Below are positions 18,525 through 27,740 of a stretch of 34,199 nucleotides of DNA, piece by piece. The translations under genes and the position numbers were made by a program. Each line of letters opens with the position of its first letter. Within the stretch, counting starts at the first letter, position 1. The notes beneath the pieces are model-generated. The model did no database searches, was not told where the DNA came from, and saw nothing but the letters and a program-made list of their open reading frames with translations. The DNA comes from Gemmatimonadota bacterium (GTDB taxonomy: Bacteria > Gemmatimonadota > Gemmatimonadetes > Longimicrobiales > Gaopeijiaceae): assembly GCA_040882465.1 (NCBI GenBank), contig JBBEBG010000007.1:1-34199 (forward strand). The letters run 5' to 3'.

Positions 18525-19607
18525 ATGAACTCGCTGACGCATGTGAAGGCGCCGAGACGGCGTTCCCTCCCTCGACCGGAGGTGATGTACGCGGCCGTCG
18601 CCGCCCGGGACGCATGCTTCGACGGGATCTTTTTTGTCGGAGTCCGCACTACGGGCATCTTTTGCCGACCCGGGTGCGCAGCCCGGACCCCGCTCCGCCG
18701 CAACGTGACCTTTTTCCCGTCGGCGAACGAGGCGCTGGAGGAGGGGTTCCGCCCATGCCTCCGGTGTCGTCCGCTCGAGCCCCAGGGAAAGGCCCCGGCG
18801 GCGATTCGCCGGCTCATCGCGGAGGTGGCCGCGGATCCCTCCGTGCGAGTCCGCGACCGGGACTTGCGAGCGCGCGGCCTCGATCCCGCCACCGTGCGCC
18901 GATGGTTCCAGCGGCATCACGGGATGACCTTCCAGGCTTACCAGAGGACGGCGCGGCTGGCGCGCGGGCTGAACGGCCTCGCGCGGGGCGAGGGGATCAC
19001 GAGCGCCGCCTTCGGGAGCGGATACGATTCGCTCAGCGGCTTTCGCGATGCACTTCGGACCCTCACCGGCCAATCGCCTTCAGGGAGTCGGGAAATGATC
19101 GTCGTGCATACGACGCGCGTGGATTCGCCCCTCGGACCACTCCTTCTCGGGGCGACGGACGACGCTCTCTGCCTCCTCGAGTTCGCCGATCCGGCGCGGA
19201 GCGAGGAGCAACGCAGGCGGCTGGCGAAGCGGCTCGGATGTTTCTTCGCCCCCGGGTCGAACGGGGTGACCGACCGAATGGCGGGAGAGCTCGAGCGTTA
19301 TTTCGCGGGGGAACTGAAGGAGTTCGAGACGCCGCTTCTCACGCCGGGCACGGATTTCCAACGCCGGGCCTGGGCGGCGCTTCGGGAGATCCCCTACGGA
19401 GAGACCCGGAGTTACCGCGACCAGGCGGAGGCGATCGGTTCACCGGAGGCGGTGCGGGCAGTGGCGCGCGCGAACGGCGCGAACCGGATCGCGATCGTCA
19501 TCCCCTGCCACCGCGTGATCGGCACCGACGGATCCCTCACCGGATATGGCGGTGGGCTCGCGCGAAAAGAGTTCCTGCTGGAGCTGGAAAAGCGCGCGGC
19601 CAGCTGA
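18525..19607 (+). CDS. ada: Ada: methyl-phosphotriester sensor, AraC-type regulator and O6-alkylguanine-DNA alkyltransferase
   Basis: 360 residues, full length for the three-part protein. The N-terminal zinc domain (about 20-85) has the four ligands C47 and C51 (FCRPGC) plus C78 and C81 (CLRC), which take methyl groups from DNA phosphotriesters. An AraC-type helix-turn-helix follows (about 90-185; TVRRWFQRHHGMTFQAYQRTARL, SAAFGSGYDSLSGFRDAL). The C-terminal methyltransferase (about 190-360) has the active-site PCHR with acceptor C328, preceded by YGETRSYRDQA and RAVARANGANRI. In the known model, methylation of the N-domain turns Ada into an activator of repair genes. The gene stands alone, converging on the VOC gene with a 27-base gap. 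ATG at codon 21 is a less likely start. Confidence 0.95.
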   Translation: MNSLTHVKAPRRRSLPRPEVMYAAVAARDACFDGIFFVGVRTTGIFCRPGCAARTPLRRNVTFFPSANEALEEGFRPCLRCRPLEPQGKAPAAIRRLIAEVAADPSVRVRDRDLRARGLDPATVRRWFQRHHGMTFQAYQRTARLARGLNGLARGEGITSAAFGSGYDSLSGFRDALRTLTGQSPSGSREMIVVHTTRVDSPLGPLLLGATDDALCLLEFADPARSEEQRRRLAKRLGCFFAPGSNGVTDRMAGELERYFAGELKEFETPLLTPGTDFQRRAWAALREIPYGETRSYRDQAEAIGSPEAVRAVARANGANRIAIVIPCHRVIGTDGSLTGYGGGLARKEFLLELEKRAAS

Positions 19608-19634
19608 AAGAGAGAGCGCCCGCCACGCCGGAGC

Positions 19635-20450
19635 TCAGTAGTCGTCGAACCCTTCGGTCAGCTCGATGTAGACCCCGGACGGATCGGTCAGAAAGGCGAT
19701 CTTGAGGCCGATGCTCGCGACCTCGCGGGGCGCGGAGTCGAAAGTAATCCCCTTCGCCTGGAGCGCGGCGGCGAACGCATCGAGATCGGCCACCTCGAAC
19801 CCGATGTGATCAATGGCGCGGCCACGGGTCGCCGCGCGAGGCGTCCCCCCCTGGGAGTTGCCGAAGCTCAGGTTCATGCCCGGCGCGTTCGCGGTCGTCG
19901 CGATGGAACCCCGCTGGAAGGGCTCGAGGCCGAACACGTCCACGTACCACGCCAGGAGCGACTCGTACTCGGGCGTGAAGAAGTGGATATGGTAAGCGAT
20001 GACCTCTTCTTCCTGGTTCGGGTCCTCCTGGAGCTCGATCCGCACGCTGTCGGGAGCCATGAGATAGGCGTTCGGATGGTCTTCGGCCCCGGTGAACTCG
20101 CTCTGGACCTCGTATCCGGCTTCGCGCCACTTCACGAGCATCGGCTCGATATCGCGCACCTTGAAGCCGAAGTGGTCCATGACGGAGCCCTGGGAACCGG
20201 CGGTCGGCGCCCGCTCCGAGAAAACGAGCATCATCCCGGGATACTTCACGCCGCTGATGATTCCGCGGTCCCAGGCCTCACCGCCGAAGTGCTCCACCCA
20301 AAACTCACGATGGAAGGCGGCGTCGGCCACGTTCAGGTGCACGTGCCCGTACGTCAGACCGTTGGCGTTCGTGGGCGCGAGCTGTGCGCTGGCCGGTAAT
20401 GCGGCGAGCGCGAAGGGGAGCGCCAAAGCCGCGGTCAATAGTGCCTTCAT
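19635..20450 (-). CDS. exported two-module VOC (glyoxalase/extradiol dioxygenase-fold) protein
   Basis: 271 residues from ATG 20450, chosen because GAGGAAA lies seven bases upstream and a clean signal peptide follows (MKALLTAALALPFALA, cleavage near ASAQ at 23). The frame is open 38 codons further upstream but that part is non-family. Two beta-alpha-beta VOC modules follow: about 32-145 (YGHVHLNVAD, DHFGFKVRDIE, VRIELQEDP) and about 152-271 (AYHIHFFTPE, DHIGFEVADLDAF, PSGVYIELTEG). His at the module starts and Glu in IELQE/IELTE fit metal ligands. VOC enzymes include glyoxalases, dioxygenases and antibiotic-binding proteins; the substrate is unknown. Export is unusual for this fold. It is divergent from the cytochrome c' gene. 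Confidence 0.85.
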   Translation of the reverse strand: MKALLTAALALPFALAALPASAQLAPTNANGLTYGHVHLNVADAAFHREFWVEHFGGEAWDRGIISGVKYPGMMLVFSERAPTAGSQGSVMDHFGFKVRDIEPMLVKWREAGYEVQSEFTGAEDHPNAYLMAPDSVRIELQEDPNQEEEVIAYHIHFFTPEYESLLAWYVDVFGLEPFQRGSIATTANAPGMNLSFGNSQGGTPRAATRGRAIDHIGFEVADLDAFAAALQAKGITFDSAPREVASIGLKIAFLTDPSGVYIELTEGFDDY

Positions 20451-20523
20451 CGTGATTTCCTCGCCGAAAGGGGTCCGTCCGACTCCCGGTACGATGCTTC
20501 CCCGGAAGGCGGGTGCGCAACCC

Positions 20524-20546
20524 CCCGGCAGGGCGCTCTTGCCGGG
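20524..20546. promoter_or_regulatory. small inverted repeat in the VOC / cytochrome c' divergent region
   Basis: CCCGGCA (20524-20530) and TGCCGGG (20540-20546) form a perfect 7-bp stem with a 9-base loop. It lies between the two divergent starts and has no T-run, so a regulator-binding site or an mRNA leader hairpin is more likely than a terminator. Its function is unknown. Confidence 0.4.
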
Positions 20547-20619
20547 CCGATGGGGGCCTGGCAACTTCTCCGCGTCGTCGGGGAAGACCCCACCGCGGGA
20601 CCCAACTGAGGAGGTGTCT

Positions 20620-21114
20620 GTGAGCCGAGGGAATCGTTCGATGCGCGTGATCTTGCTGACGGGATTGGTCGTTTTCGGAGGCGCGGAGCTCGCGGAGGCA
20701 CAGGGCCGTGGGGGCGGGGGGAACGCCGGACCTCCGATTCCCGCCTATCGGACCTCGGTGATGCAGGGATTCCAGCTTCACGTGGGCGCGATTCGGACGA
20801 TCGTCGCGGGGACTGCCGGGGCGCCGAGCCACCTGGTGGGCCATGCGGAGGCGATCCGCCACCTCACCGTGATGGCTGCCGATGTCTTCCCCGCGGGATC
20901 CGGCGGGGCCGGCACGCGGGCGACGGAGGCGATCTGGTCGAATTCGAGCGAGTTCGCGGCTCGGTTGGCGGCGCTCCAGTCGGCGGGCGAGGGGCTCGCA
21001 AAGGCGGCCGCCTCCGGAAACAACGACGAGGTGAACGCCGCGCTAACGACCCTGAACCAGGCCTGCCAGGCCTGCCACATGGCCTTCAGGGGCCCGCCGC
21101 CGGCGGCGAACTGA
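20620..21114 (+). CDS. cytochrome c class II (cytochrome c'-like) periplasmic protein
   Basis: 164 residues from GTG 20620, preferred because GAGGAGG lies five bases upstream; ATG 20641 (157 residues) is the alternative. A signal peptide ends near AEAQ (28). The mature part is mainly helical (FQLHVGAIRTIV, AEAIRHLTVMAADVF, EFAARLAALQ, EVNAALTTLNQACQACH) with one C-terminal haem c site C149-Q-A-C152-H153. That is the layout of cytochrome c', a four-helix bundle of the periplasm that binds NO or CO or moves electrons. A Gly-rich linker (GRGGGGNAGPP) follows the signal. Its 3' end overlaps the convergent menE gene by 29 bases. Confidence 0.88.
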   Translation: MSRGNRSMRVILLTGLVVFGGAELAEAQGRGGGGNAGPPIPAYRTSVMQGFQLHVGAIRTIVAGTAGAPSHLVGHAEAIRHLTVMAADVFPAGSGGAGTRATEAIWSNSSEFAARLAALQSAGEGLAKAAASGNNDEVNAALTTLNQACQACHMAFRGPPPAAN

Positions 21115-22558
21115 GGAGCCGTTTCCGGTCGAGCTTCCCGTTCGGATTCCGCGGAAGCGATTCCACGAGTCGGAGCTCTCTCGGGCGCTTCGCCGAGGCG
21201 AGGCGGCCCCGCGAGAAGTCGAGCAGGTCGGGAAGTGTGGGGGGAGCGGCTGGGTCCGCGGGCACGACGACCGCGACCACCCGCTCCCCCCATTCTTTGT
21301 CCGGCGCTCCCGCCACGGCCACGTCGGCGACCCCGGGGTGACGGTGAAGGACCACCTCCACCTCCGCCGGCTCCACGGTCACTCCGCCAGTGACGATCCG
21401 GTCCGAGAGCCTCCCCACCACCCAAAGATCTCCCTCTCCGTCGAGTCGCCCAAGATCGCCGGTGTGCAGCCATCCGTCCGAGTCCACGAAGACGGAGGCC
21501 GCTCGGACGCCCTTCCCCTTCGAGGGGCCGCGCGCCAAGCCCTTCACCACGGTCGGACCCCGCACCAGGATTTCTCCCGTCCCGTCTTCGCCCGCACCCT
21601 CGATCTTCAATTCCAGGCTGTCGAGCGGCCTTCCGACAGTCCCCGGTTTCTTTCGAACCACCTCCGGCGGAGCGGTCGCCACCTGTGAGGTCGCTTCCGT
21701 CAGGCCGTAGGTGAGGGCGATCGGGTACCCGAGCGTGAGGGCGCGCGTGAGAAGCGATTCCCTGATCTCCGCGCCGCCGATGAGGAGGCAGCGAAGGGAA
21801 GGAGGCGGCGGACGCTTCCCCCGCACCTCGATGAGGCGCTGGAGCATGATGGGAACGAGGGAGGCGTGCGTGACGCGCCCGGCATCCATGAGCTCCGCCG
21901 CCTCGAGCGCATCGAAGCGCGGGCGGGTGAGGACGGAGCAGCCGACCACGGCCGCCCGGTGGAGGAGAGCGATGCCGCCCACATGGCCGGGAGAGAGGGA
22001 GGTGAGCCAACAATCCTCCGGGGCGAGGTCGAGCCGAAGGATCGCGGCCTCGGCCGATGCAGCCAGATTTCGGTGACTGAGCGGGATCGGCCTCGGCGCG
22101 CCCGTCGTCCCCGAAGTGAGGACGAGGACGGCGGGGCCGGAGAGACGCGGCTGCGGGAGTCGTTCGAGGTCCTCCAGCGGATGCGCCGGACCTTCCCCAT
22201 CCCATTCGACGACCTCTCCCATCGTCGAGACGAAGAGGGCGGGGCGACCCACGGCCTGAAGCGCACGCGCGACCTCGGCCTCGGTCCAGCCCGCGTTCAT
22301 CGGAACCAGAACGGCGCCCGCCCGCGCCACCGCATGGAGGAGGACGACAGTTTCGGGACAGGGAGGAAGGCGCATCGCGACTCGCTCCCCCGGTCCCACG
22401 CCGGCCACCACCAGCGCTCGGGCCACGGTGTCCGCCCACTGATCGAGCTCGTGGTACGTCCAGATCGGGGTCTCCCCGCCCTCCGGATCCGGAAGCCCGA
22501 AGACCGCCGGGGCTTCCGGGGTGAGACGCGCGGCCCTGAGAAGAAAGTCCACGATCAT
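21086..22558 (-). CDS. menE: MenE: o-succinylbenzoate--CoA ligase
   Basis: 490 residues from ATG 22558, whose bases overlap the menA stop as ATGA. It belongs to the adenylate-forming ligases: P-loop LTSGTTGAP (about 148-155; the usual Lys after Pro is Arg), YGLTEATSQ, TGDLGRLDGEGDLWVVGRLSDRIVTGG, and the C-terminal catalytic NPNGKLDRKRL. It activates o-succinylbenzoate as the CoA ester for the MenB ring closure. The short length and the neighbouring men genes separate it from general acyl-CoA ligases. Last gene of the operon. A much longer N-terminal extension of the same frame overlaps menA and is not real. Confidence 0.92.
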   Translation of the reverse strand: MIVDFLLRAARLTPEAPAVFGLPDPEGGETPIWTYHELDQWADTVARALVVAGVGPGERVAMRLPPCPETVVLLHAVARAGAVLVPMNAGWTEAEVARALQAVGRPALFVSTMGEVVEWDGEGPAHPLEDLERLPQPRLSGPAVLVLTSGTTGAPRPIPLSHRNLAASAEAAILRLDLAPEDCWLTSLSPGHVGGIALLHRAAVVGCSVLTRPRFDALEAAELMDAGRVTHASLVPIMLQRLIEVRGKRPPPPSLRCLLIGGAEIRESLLTRALTLGYPIALTYGLTEATSQVATAPPEVVRKKPGTVGRPLDSLELKIEGAGEDGTGEILVRGPTVVKGLARGPSKGKGVRAASVFVDSDGWLHTGDLGRLDGEGDLWVVGRLSDRIVTGGVTVEPAEVEVVLHRHPGVADVAVAGAPDKEWGERVVAVVVPADPAAPPTLPDLLDFSRGRLASAKRPRELRLVESLPRNPNGKLDRKRLLSSPPAAGP

Positions 22559-23460
22559 CCTCCGGCGGCACCGAGGAGGAACCCGACCGCCATGAGTCCC
22601 CCGTACCAGGCTACCACGCGGGCGGTCCCTCCGAGGGCGGGGTTGAGCTCGCGGGGATCGTCGAAGGACCAGACGGCCGACGCCGGCGCGAAGGCACGGG
22701 CGAAGGCGACGAGTCCGACAAGTGTCCAGGGCGACCAGTCGAAGAAGAAGACACCGACGATCGGGGCGGCGGCCGCCGTCACGAGGAGCGCGGTGTACTC
22801 CACCTGACTCCCCTTCCTTCCCAACCGCACCGCGAGCGTGCGCCTTCCGGCACGCGCGTCCGTCGGAATGTCCCGCAGGTTGTTCACCACCAGGATGGCC
22901 GTCGTGAGGGCCCCGATCCCCGCGCCGGCGACGAGGAGATCCCCGGTGAAATCGAGCGCCTGGACCCAATAACTCCCCCCGACCGCGACGAGCCCGAAAA
23001 AAACGAAGACGAAGAGGTCGCCCAGGCCATGCGACGCGAGCGGGAAGGGTCCCCCCGAATAGGCGAGAGCGCAGACGAGGGAGAGGAGCCCGGTCGCGAG
23101 GATGGGAATTCCGCCGACCCAGACGAGATAGGCCCCCACGAGTGTGGCCGCAGCGAGGACCCAGAGCGTTGCCCGGAAGACCGCCTCGGGCGAAAGAAGC
23201 CCGGCCTGAACCACGCGGATCGGACCGAGGCGCTCCTCCGTATCGGTCCCCTTCCGATGATCGAAATAGTCGTTCGCGAGGTTCGTCGCGATTTGGATGA
23301 GGAGCGCCCCCACCAGCGCGGCCGAAGCGGGGAGGAGCGACATCACGTCGCGAGACGCCGCGATCCCCGTGGCGAGGACGACCGGGGCGCCCGCCGCGGG
23401 GAGGGTCTTCGGGCGGATCGCGAGGACCCAGGCCCCGAGGGTGCTAGGAGTTCTCGACAC
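22555..23460 (-). CDS. menA: MenA: 1,4-dihydroxy-2-naphthoate polyprenyltransferase
   Basis: 301 residues, a UbiA-superfamily integral membrane prenyltransferase with about eight or nine hydrophobic helices. The two Asp-rich motifs are clear: NLANDYFDHRKGTD (about 60-73) and NNLRDIPTDARAGRRTLAVRLG (about 193-214). It attaches the isoprenoid tail to dihydroxynaphthoate, giving demethylmenaquinone. The gene begins 36 bases after the menB stop and overlaps menE by four bases. Demethylmenaquinone methyltransferase is not in the window. Confidence 0.94.
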   Translation of the reverse strand: MSRTPSTLGAWVLAIRPKTLPAAGAPVVLATGIAASRDVMSLLPASAALVGALLIQIATNLANDYFDHRKGTDTEERLGPIRVVQAGLLSPEAVFRATLWVLAAATLVGAYLVWVGGIPILATGLLSLVCALAYSGGPFPLASHGLGDLFVFVFFGLVAVGGSYWVQALDFTGDLLVAGAGIGALTTAILVVNNLRDIPTDARAGRRTLAVRLGRKGSQVEYTALLVTAAAAPIVGVFFFDWSPWTLVGLVAFARAFAPASAVWSFDDPRELNPALGGTARVVAWYGGLMAVGFLLGAAGG

Positions 23461-23496
23461 GGAGAGGACGGCGCGCGCGCATGTGCACCGCGCGGC

Positions 23497-24336
23497 TCAC
23501 CAGGGAAGCCAGGGATACTTCCTGAAGTCGGGCTTCTCCTTCTTCAGGAAGGCATTCTTCGCGTCCTTCGCCTGCTCGGACATGTAGAAGAGGAGGGTCG
23601 CGTTCCCAGCGAGCTCCTGAATTCCAGCCTGTCCGTCCACGGCGGCATTAAAGGAGCTCTTGAGGAGCCGGATGGCGAGAGGGCTCTTGTCGAGGATTTC
23701 CTGCGCCCACTTCCATCCCTCTTCCTCGAGTCGCTCCACCGGAACCACGGCATTCACGAGCCCCATCTGAAGGGCCTCGGCGGCGGAGTACTGGCGGCAG
23801 AGGTACCAGATCTCGCGGGCCCTCTTTTGCCCCACGATGCTCGCGAGGTAGGAGGTCCCGAAGCCTCCGTCGAAACTCCCGACCTTGGGCCCGGTCTGCC
23901 CGAAAATCGCATTCTCCGCGGCGATGGTGAGATCGCAGATCACGTGAAGCACATGCCCGCCTCCGATCGCGTATCCGGCGACCAATGCGATGACAGGCTT
24001 CGGCATGCTCCGGATGTAGCGCTGGAGCTCGAGCACATTGAGGCGCGGGACCCCGTCGCCGCCGACGTAGCCGGCGTCCCCGCGAACGCGTTGGTCCCCT
24101 CCCGAGCTGAAGGCGTATTTCCCGTCCGCGGTGGGGCCGTTCCCCGTGAAGAGGACGACGCCGATCGAGGTGTCCTCGGCGGCGTCGCGAAAGGCCCCCT
24201 GCAGCTCGGTGAGTGTCTCCGGACGGAAAGCGTTCCTCACCTCGGGGCGGTTGAAGGCGATCCGGGCGACCCCGTCGCATTTGTGAAAGGTGATGTCCGT
24301 GTAGCTCTTCGCTTCCTTCCAGTTCGGTGCGCTCAT
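23497..24336 (-). CDS. menB: MenB: 1,4-dihydroxy-2-naphthoyl-CoA synthase
   Basis: 279 residues of the crotonase superfamily with the MenB-specific stretches [40 protein letters not shown] followed by [19 protein letters not shown] and a C-terminus ending in KYPWLPW. It closes the second ring of the naphthoquinone from o-succinylbenzoyl-CoA. The ATG overlaps the menD stop as ATGA. Confidence 0.96.
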   Translation of the reverse strand: MSAPNWKEAKSYTDITFHKCDGVARIAFNRPEVRNAFRPETLTELQGAFRDAAEDTSIGVVLFTGNGPTADGKYAFSSGGDQRVRGDAGYVGGDGVPRLNVLELQRYIRSMPKPVIALVAGYAIGGGHVLHVICDLTIAAENAIFGQTGPKVGSFDGGFGTSYLASIVGQKRAREIWYLCRQYSAAEALQMGLVNAVVPVERLEEEGWKWAQEILDKSPLAIRLLKSSFNAAVDGQAGIQELAGNATLLFYMSEQAKDAKNAFLKKEKPDFRKYPWLPW

Positions 24337-26174
24337 CGCTTCCCTTTCGTCAGGGCGCCGGCCGCGGCGGCGGCGATTCGATCCACCACCTCGGCCCTTC
24401 GACGCCGGTTCACTTCCCGATCGGTGCGAATCTCGAAGATCGCGCTTCCGGGCTCCTCGAGTGCATGCTCGAATCCCACGGCGATCTGGGCGAGCGACCC
24501 CTCGCCTCGCGCGTCGGCACGCGAATGTGGGATTCCATGGAAGGCCGCGAGGCGTGCGAAATCACGGTCATGGGGGGTCGCGAAATAAGGGGTGAAGGCT
24601 GGCTCGAAGTCGCGGACCGGAAGGAAGTGGAAGATCCCACCCCCGTCGTTGTTGATCGCGACGACGATCACGCGTAGTTCCGGATCGCGGAGCGAAGCGA
24701 GTCCATTCGAATCGTGGAGAAGGGCGAGGTCTCCGACGAGCGCCACGACCCTTCGTCCCGTCGTGAGCGAGATTCCCGCGGCGGTCGAGACGATCCCGTC
24801 TATCCCGCTCGCGCCCCTATTCCCGAGCGTCGCGAGCGGCGAGCCGCGGTGCGGAACGAAGGCGTCCAAATCCCGGACCGGCATCGAGCTCGACACGAAG
24901 AGAAGATCGTCGGACGGGATCAGGCGGGCGACCTCCGCGACGATCACCCCCTCGAAGAGCTCCGCCTCCAGGCCCCCGCTCGCCTCGAGCGCACCCTCGA
25001 TTCCCGCGCGCACCTTCCCTTCGACCGTGAGCCACCGATCGAGCCAGGCGGCACCGTTTCGCTTTGACGGAACGCGTTCGGCGAGCGCCGCCGCGAAGCC
25101 GGCCGGGTCCGCGGGGATCATCTCGTTCGCGGCGGCGCCATGATCCTTCCACCGCCCTCCCCCGTCCACCACGAACTGCGGAACGTCCGGCAAGGCAGTG
25201 AGCCAGTCGCCGAGAACGCTCGAGGTCGGCGCGGCGCCCATCCTGAGGATCAGATCCGGACGGAGCCACTCCCGCACTGCCGCGTCCCGAAGCCCGAGGT
25301 CGTAACCTCCGACGACGGGGGCCTTGGGTCCGGCCTCGGCGACCGCCGGCGGATAACGGGCTCCCGAGAGGGGGTCGGCGAGGAGGGGAACGCCAGACGC
25401 GCTCGCGAGGCGGCGGAGCGCCGGACCCGCTTCCCAGGGCCGCGGAAGAACGCCGGCCACGAGGAGCGGACGCTCCGCCCGCTCCACCGCGGCGGCGACC
25501 TCCTCGATCGCGGAGTCGTCGTGTTTCGCCCGCCGGCGGTGGACGTACGTCCAGGGCGCGCCTTCTTCCCTTCCCCGAGAAGCCGGAGTCTCCCTGGCGG
25601 CGAGCGCATCCGGAAGCCCGTCCTCGACCGGTGTCGGCTCGAGCGGCTTGTCGAAGCAGAGATTCAGGTGCGCCGGGCCGGCCGGATCCCCGAGCGCGGC
25701 CGCGACCGCCCGCGACACGACCGAGCGAAGGTGACGGAGAGAGGCCTCGGTCGCTTCACCCGCGATGAGCTCCTCGAAGAGGCGGACATACCCTCCGAAG
25801 ATCTTCACCTGGTCGATCGTCTGATTCGCGTCGGCGCCGCGGAGGCGAGGCGGTCGGTCGGCGGTCAGGACGAGGAGCGGGGTCTCGGCCTGCGCCGCCT
25901 CGACGACCGCCGGAAGGAGATTCGCGACGGCGGTCCCCGAAGTGGTGAGGACGGCCGCGGGTGCGCCCGTCCCCTTCCCCGCGCCGAGGGCCACGAAGCC
26001 CGCGCTTCGCTCGTCCGCCTGGACGTGAATGCGGATCCGATCGTCCGCCGCCGCCGCGAGGACAACCGGCGCCGACCGGGACCCGGGAGAAACGACGAGG
26101 TGCCGGATTCCGGCGCGCGCGAGCTCGTCCACGAGGACGGTTCCCCAGAGCTCATTCCGGTTGCGCGCCCTCAA
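24333..26174 (-). CDS. menD: MenD: SEPHCHC synthase (2-succinyl-5-enolpyruvyl-6-hydroxy-3-cyclohexene-1-carboxylate synthase)
   Basis: 613 residues, thiamine-diphosphate dependent. I place the start at a TTG (26174) that overlaps the menF stop as TTGA and follows GGAGGGGG; the family N-terminus [14 protein letters not shown] begins a few residues later. Other landmarks: [26 protein letters not shown] (ThDP-activating Glu), [34 protein letters not shown], and [12 protein letters not shown] (ThDP/metal motif) followed by [12 protein letters not shown]. It joins isochorismate and 2-oxoglutarate. The longer N-terminal extension overlapping menF in another frame is not real. Confidence 0.94.
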   Translation of the reverse strand: MRARNRNELWGTVLVDELARAGIRHLVVSPGSRSAPVVLAAAADDRIRIHVQADERSAGFVALGAGKGTGAPAAVLTTSGTAVANLLPAVVEAAQAETPLLVLTADRPPRLRGADANQTIDQVKIFGGYVRLFEELIAGEATEASLRHLRSVVSRAVAAALGDPAGPAHLNLCFDKPLEPTPVEDGLPDALAARETPASRGREEGAPWTYVHRRRAKHDDSAIEEVAAAVERAERPLLVAGVLPRPWEAGPALRRLASASGVPLLADPLSGARYPPAVAEAGPKAPVVGGYDLGLRDAAVREWLRPDLILRMGAAPTSSVLGDWLTALPDVPQFVVDGGGRWKDHGAAANEMIPADPAGFAAALAERVPSKRNGAAWLDRWLTVEGKVRAGIEGALEASGGLEAELFEGVIVAEVARLIPSDDLLFVSSSMPVRDLDAFVPHRGSPLATLGNRGASGIDGIVSTAAGISLTTGRRVVALVGDLALLHDSNGLASLRDPELRVIVVAINNDGGGIFHFLPVRDFEPAFTPYFATPHDRDFARLAAFHGIPHSRADARGEGSLAQIAVGFEHALEEPGSAIFEIRTDREVNRRRRAEVVDRIAAAAAGALTKGKR

Positions 26175-27547
26175 ACCCCCTCCGTCGAATCGCTCGCCCC
26201 GGCCCTGAGCGCGCGGAGCGCCGGCTCGAACTTGAGGGCCGTCTCCTCCCACTCGCCGTCCGGGTCCGATCCCGCGACGATGCCCGCGCCGGCGAAAAGC
26301 CGCCATGCTCGCCCGCTTCCCACCGCGGAACGGAGGGCGGGGACGAAATCGCCATCGCCCTCGGCATCGAACCATCCCACGGGGCCCGCATACCAGCCCC
26401 GTTCGAAGGGCTCCGCCCCCCGGATCAGGGAGAGCGCCTCTCCGCGCGGCCGGCCGCAAACCGCTGGAGTCGGATGGAGCGCCTCCACCAGGGAGAGGAT
26501 GTCTTCTCCTTCGTGCGCCCTACCCCGGATCGTTGTCTCCAGGTGATGGATGCGAGAGAGAGAGAGGACGCGGGGCTCCGCTTCGACCTCCATTTCCTCG
26601 AGGAAGGGGCCGAGGACCTCGACCATCTCTTCCGCGGTGAGCGCGTGCTCCGCGCGGTCCTTCGCGCTCTCGAGGAGCTGCCGCACGCGGGCGCGGTCCG
26701 CTTCCCCGTCCGACTCCCGCGGAACCGATCCCGCCACCGCGGTCGCCTCGAAGGAATCCCCCCGCAGCCGCGCGAGAAGCTCGGGGGCCGCCCCCAGGAA
26801 CACGCGGCCCGGTCGCGGCTCGAGGTAGAAGACGTGCGCCCGCCGGTTCTCTTCCCGGAGGAAACGAAGACTCGCGAGCGGATTCGCGGGGCGGGCGAGG
26901 CTCAAGTCGAGAAAGCGGGCGAGCACGGCCTTTTGCACGCGTCCTTCCGCGATCGCCGCAAGGATTCCTTCGATCCCCGTCCGCCACCGGTTGCGCGGCG
27001 GGGCATCGCTTCCGTCCTCCGCCGAGGACCCGGGCACGAAATCGCCCCGGTTCGGGAGGGAGGGTCTTTCGCCGCGGCGCACACCTGCCGCCAGAATCGC
27101 GGCGACCCGCGCGAGGCCCGGCTCGTCTTCGTAGGAAACGAGGCGAGCCTCGGCGTCGTTCCCTTCCAGGAGGATGCGCGGAAGGTGGAAGGCGGCCGAA
27201 GGAAAATCCGACCAGGCGGTCTCCGTGGGATCGGTATCCGCGAAGGCGAAGCCACCGAAAAAACGTGGGCTCGGCTCCGATCCCGCGCCTCTCGCAGCCC
27301 ATCCCATCTCGCCCAGGACCCGGCGCGACCCTTCTCGAATCCGATCGAATCGGTCCCCCTTCCCTCCCGAGACCTCGAAGCAAGCGCTCGCACCGGCCCA
27401 AGCGACCCACCCATCAGGGCCACCCCAGAAGCCCCGAGGCTCCCCCGCGAAAAGCGCAAGGAACTCGACCGCGCCTGCCTCGACGACGTCGAGCGATGCT
27501 CGGTGGGGCCCGACCCCGGAGCTCGCTGACGTGTGGGGAGGCTGCAT
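26171..27547 (-). CDS. menF: MenF: menaquinone-type isochorismate synthase
   Basis: 458 residues from ATG 27547. It is a chorismate-binding enzyme with the catalytic-base region VQKAVLAR (K206), AGSVPRESDGEAD, SAKDRAEHALTAEEM, SRIHHLETTIRG, ALHPTPAVCGRPRGEAL (356-372) and FERGWYAGPVGWFD. It converts chorismate to isochorismate, the first step of menaquinone synthesis. It is the first gene of the operon F-D-B-A-E; no strong ribosome binding site is seen, but a good sigma70-like promoter lies upstream. A 2.3-kb extension of this frame upstream through the antiporter gene is a high-GC shadow. Confidence 0.93.
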   Translation of the reverse strand: MQPPHTSASSGVGPHRASLDVVEAGAVEFLALFAGEPRGFWGGPDGWVAWAGASACFEVSGGKGDRFDRIREGSRRVLGEMGWAARGAGSEPSPRFFGGFAFADTDPTETAWSDFPSAAFHLPRILLEGNDAEARLVSYEDEPGLARVAAILAAGVRRGERPSLPNRGDFVPGSSAEDGSDAPPRNRWRTGIEGILAAIAEGRVQKAVLARFLDLSLARPANPLASLRFLREENRRAHVFYLEPRPGRVFLGAAPELLARLRGDSFEATAVAGSVPRESDGEADRARVRQLLESAKDRAEHALTAEEMVEVLGPFLEEMEVEAEPRVLSLSRIHHLETTIRGRAHEGEDILSLVEALHPTPAVCGRPRGEALSLIRGAEPFERGWYAGPVGWFDAEGDGDFVPALRSAVGSGRAWRLFAGAGIVAGSDPDGEWEETALKFEPALRALRAGASDSTEGV

Positions 27548-27583
27548 GGCCGGGAGATCCGTAGAAAGGTGGGTCGGGCACCG

Positions 27584-27611
27584 AATATAGCACGCATCCC
27601 CGAGGGGCCAA
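27584..27611 (-). promoter_or_regulatory. candidate promoter of the men operon
   Basis: On the minus strand, TTGGCC (27611-27606) and TATATT (27589-27584) are separated by 16 bases and end 36 bases before the menF ATG. TATATT is one of the few AT-rich hexamers in this stretch. GAGGGGC occurs twice next to it (27603-27609 and around 27623), which could be an operator. Not tested. Confidence 0.5.
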
Positions 27612-27740
27612 TAATCCGCGAGGGGCGCGGCTCCCAGCCCCATCCCCACGGGAACATCGGGGGGAGATCCGGGTCCTCCCGGAGAGGTCGGCGGGACCCT
27701 CGCCGCGGCCTTTCCGCTCCACCCCCGAAGGCTCGGCCCG

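Noticed and set aside
20778-22571. 597-codon minus-strand frame over menE and the cytochrome gene
   Set aside because: Gly/Arg/Ser-rich shadow of menE in another frame.
23029-24588. 519-codon plus-strand frame
   Set aside because: Antisense of menA and menB, both of which are unmistakable.
25140-27529. Overlapping 468- and 522-codon plus-strand frames
   Set aside because: Antisense of menD and menF; Arg/Pro-rich and domain-less.
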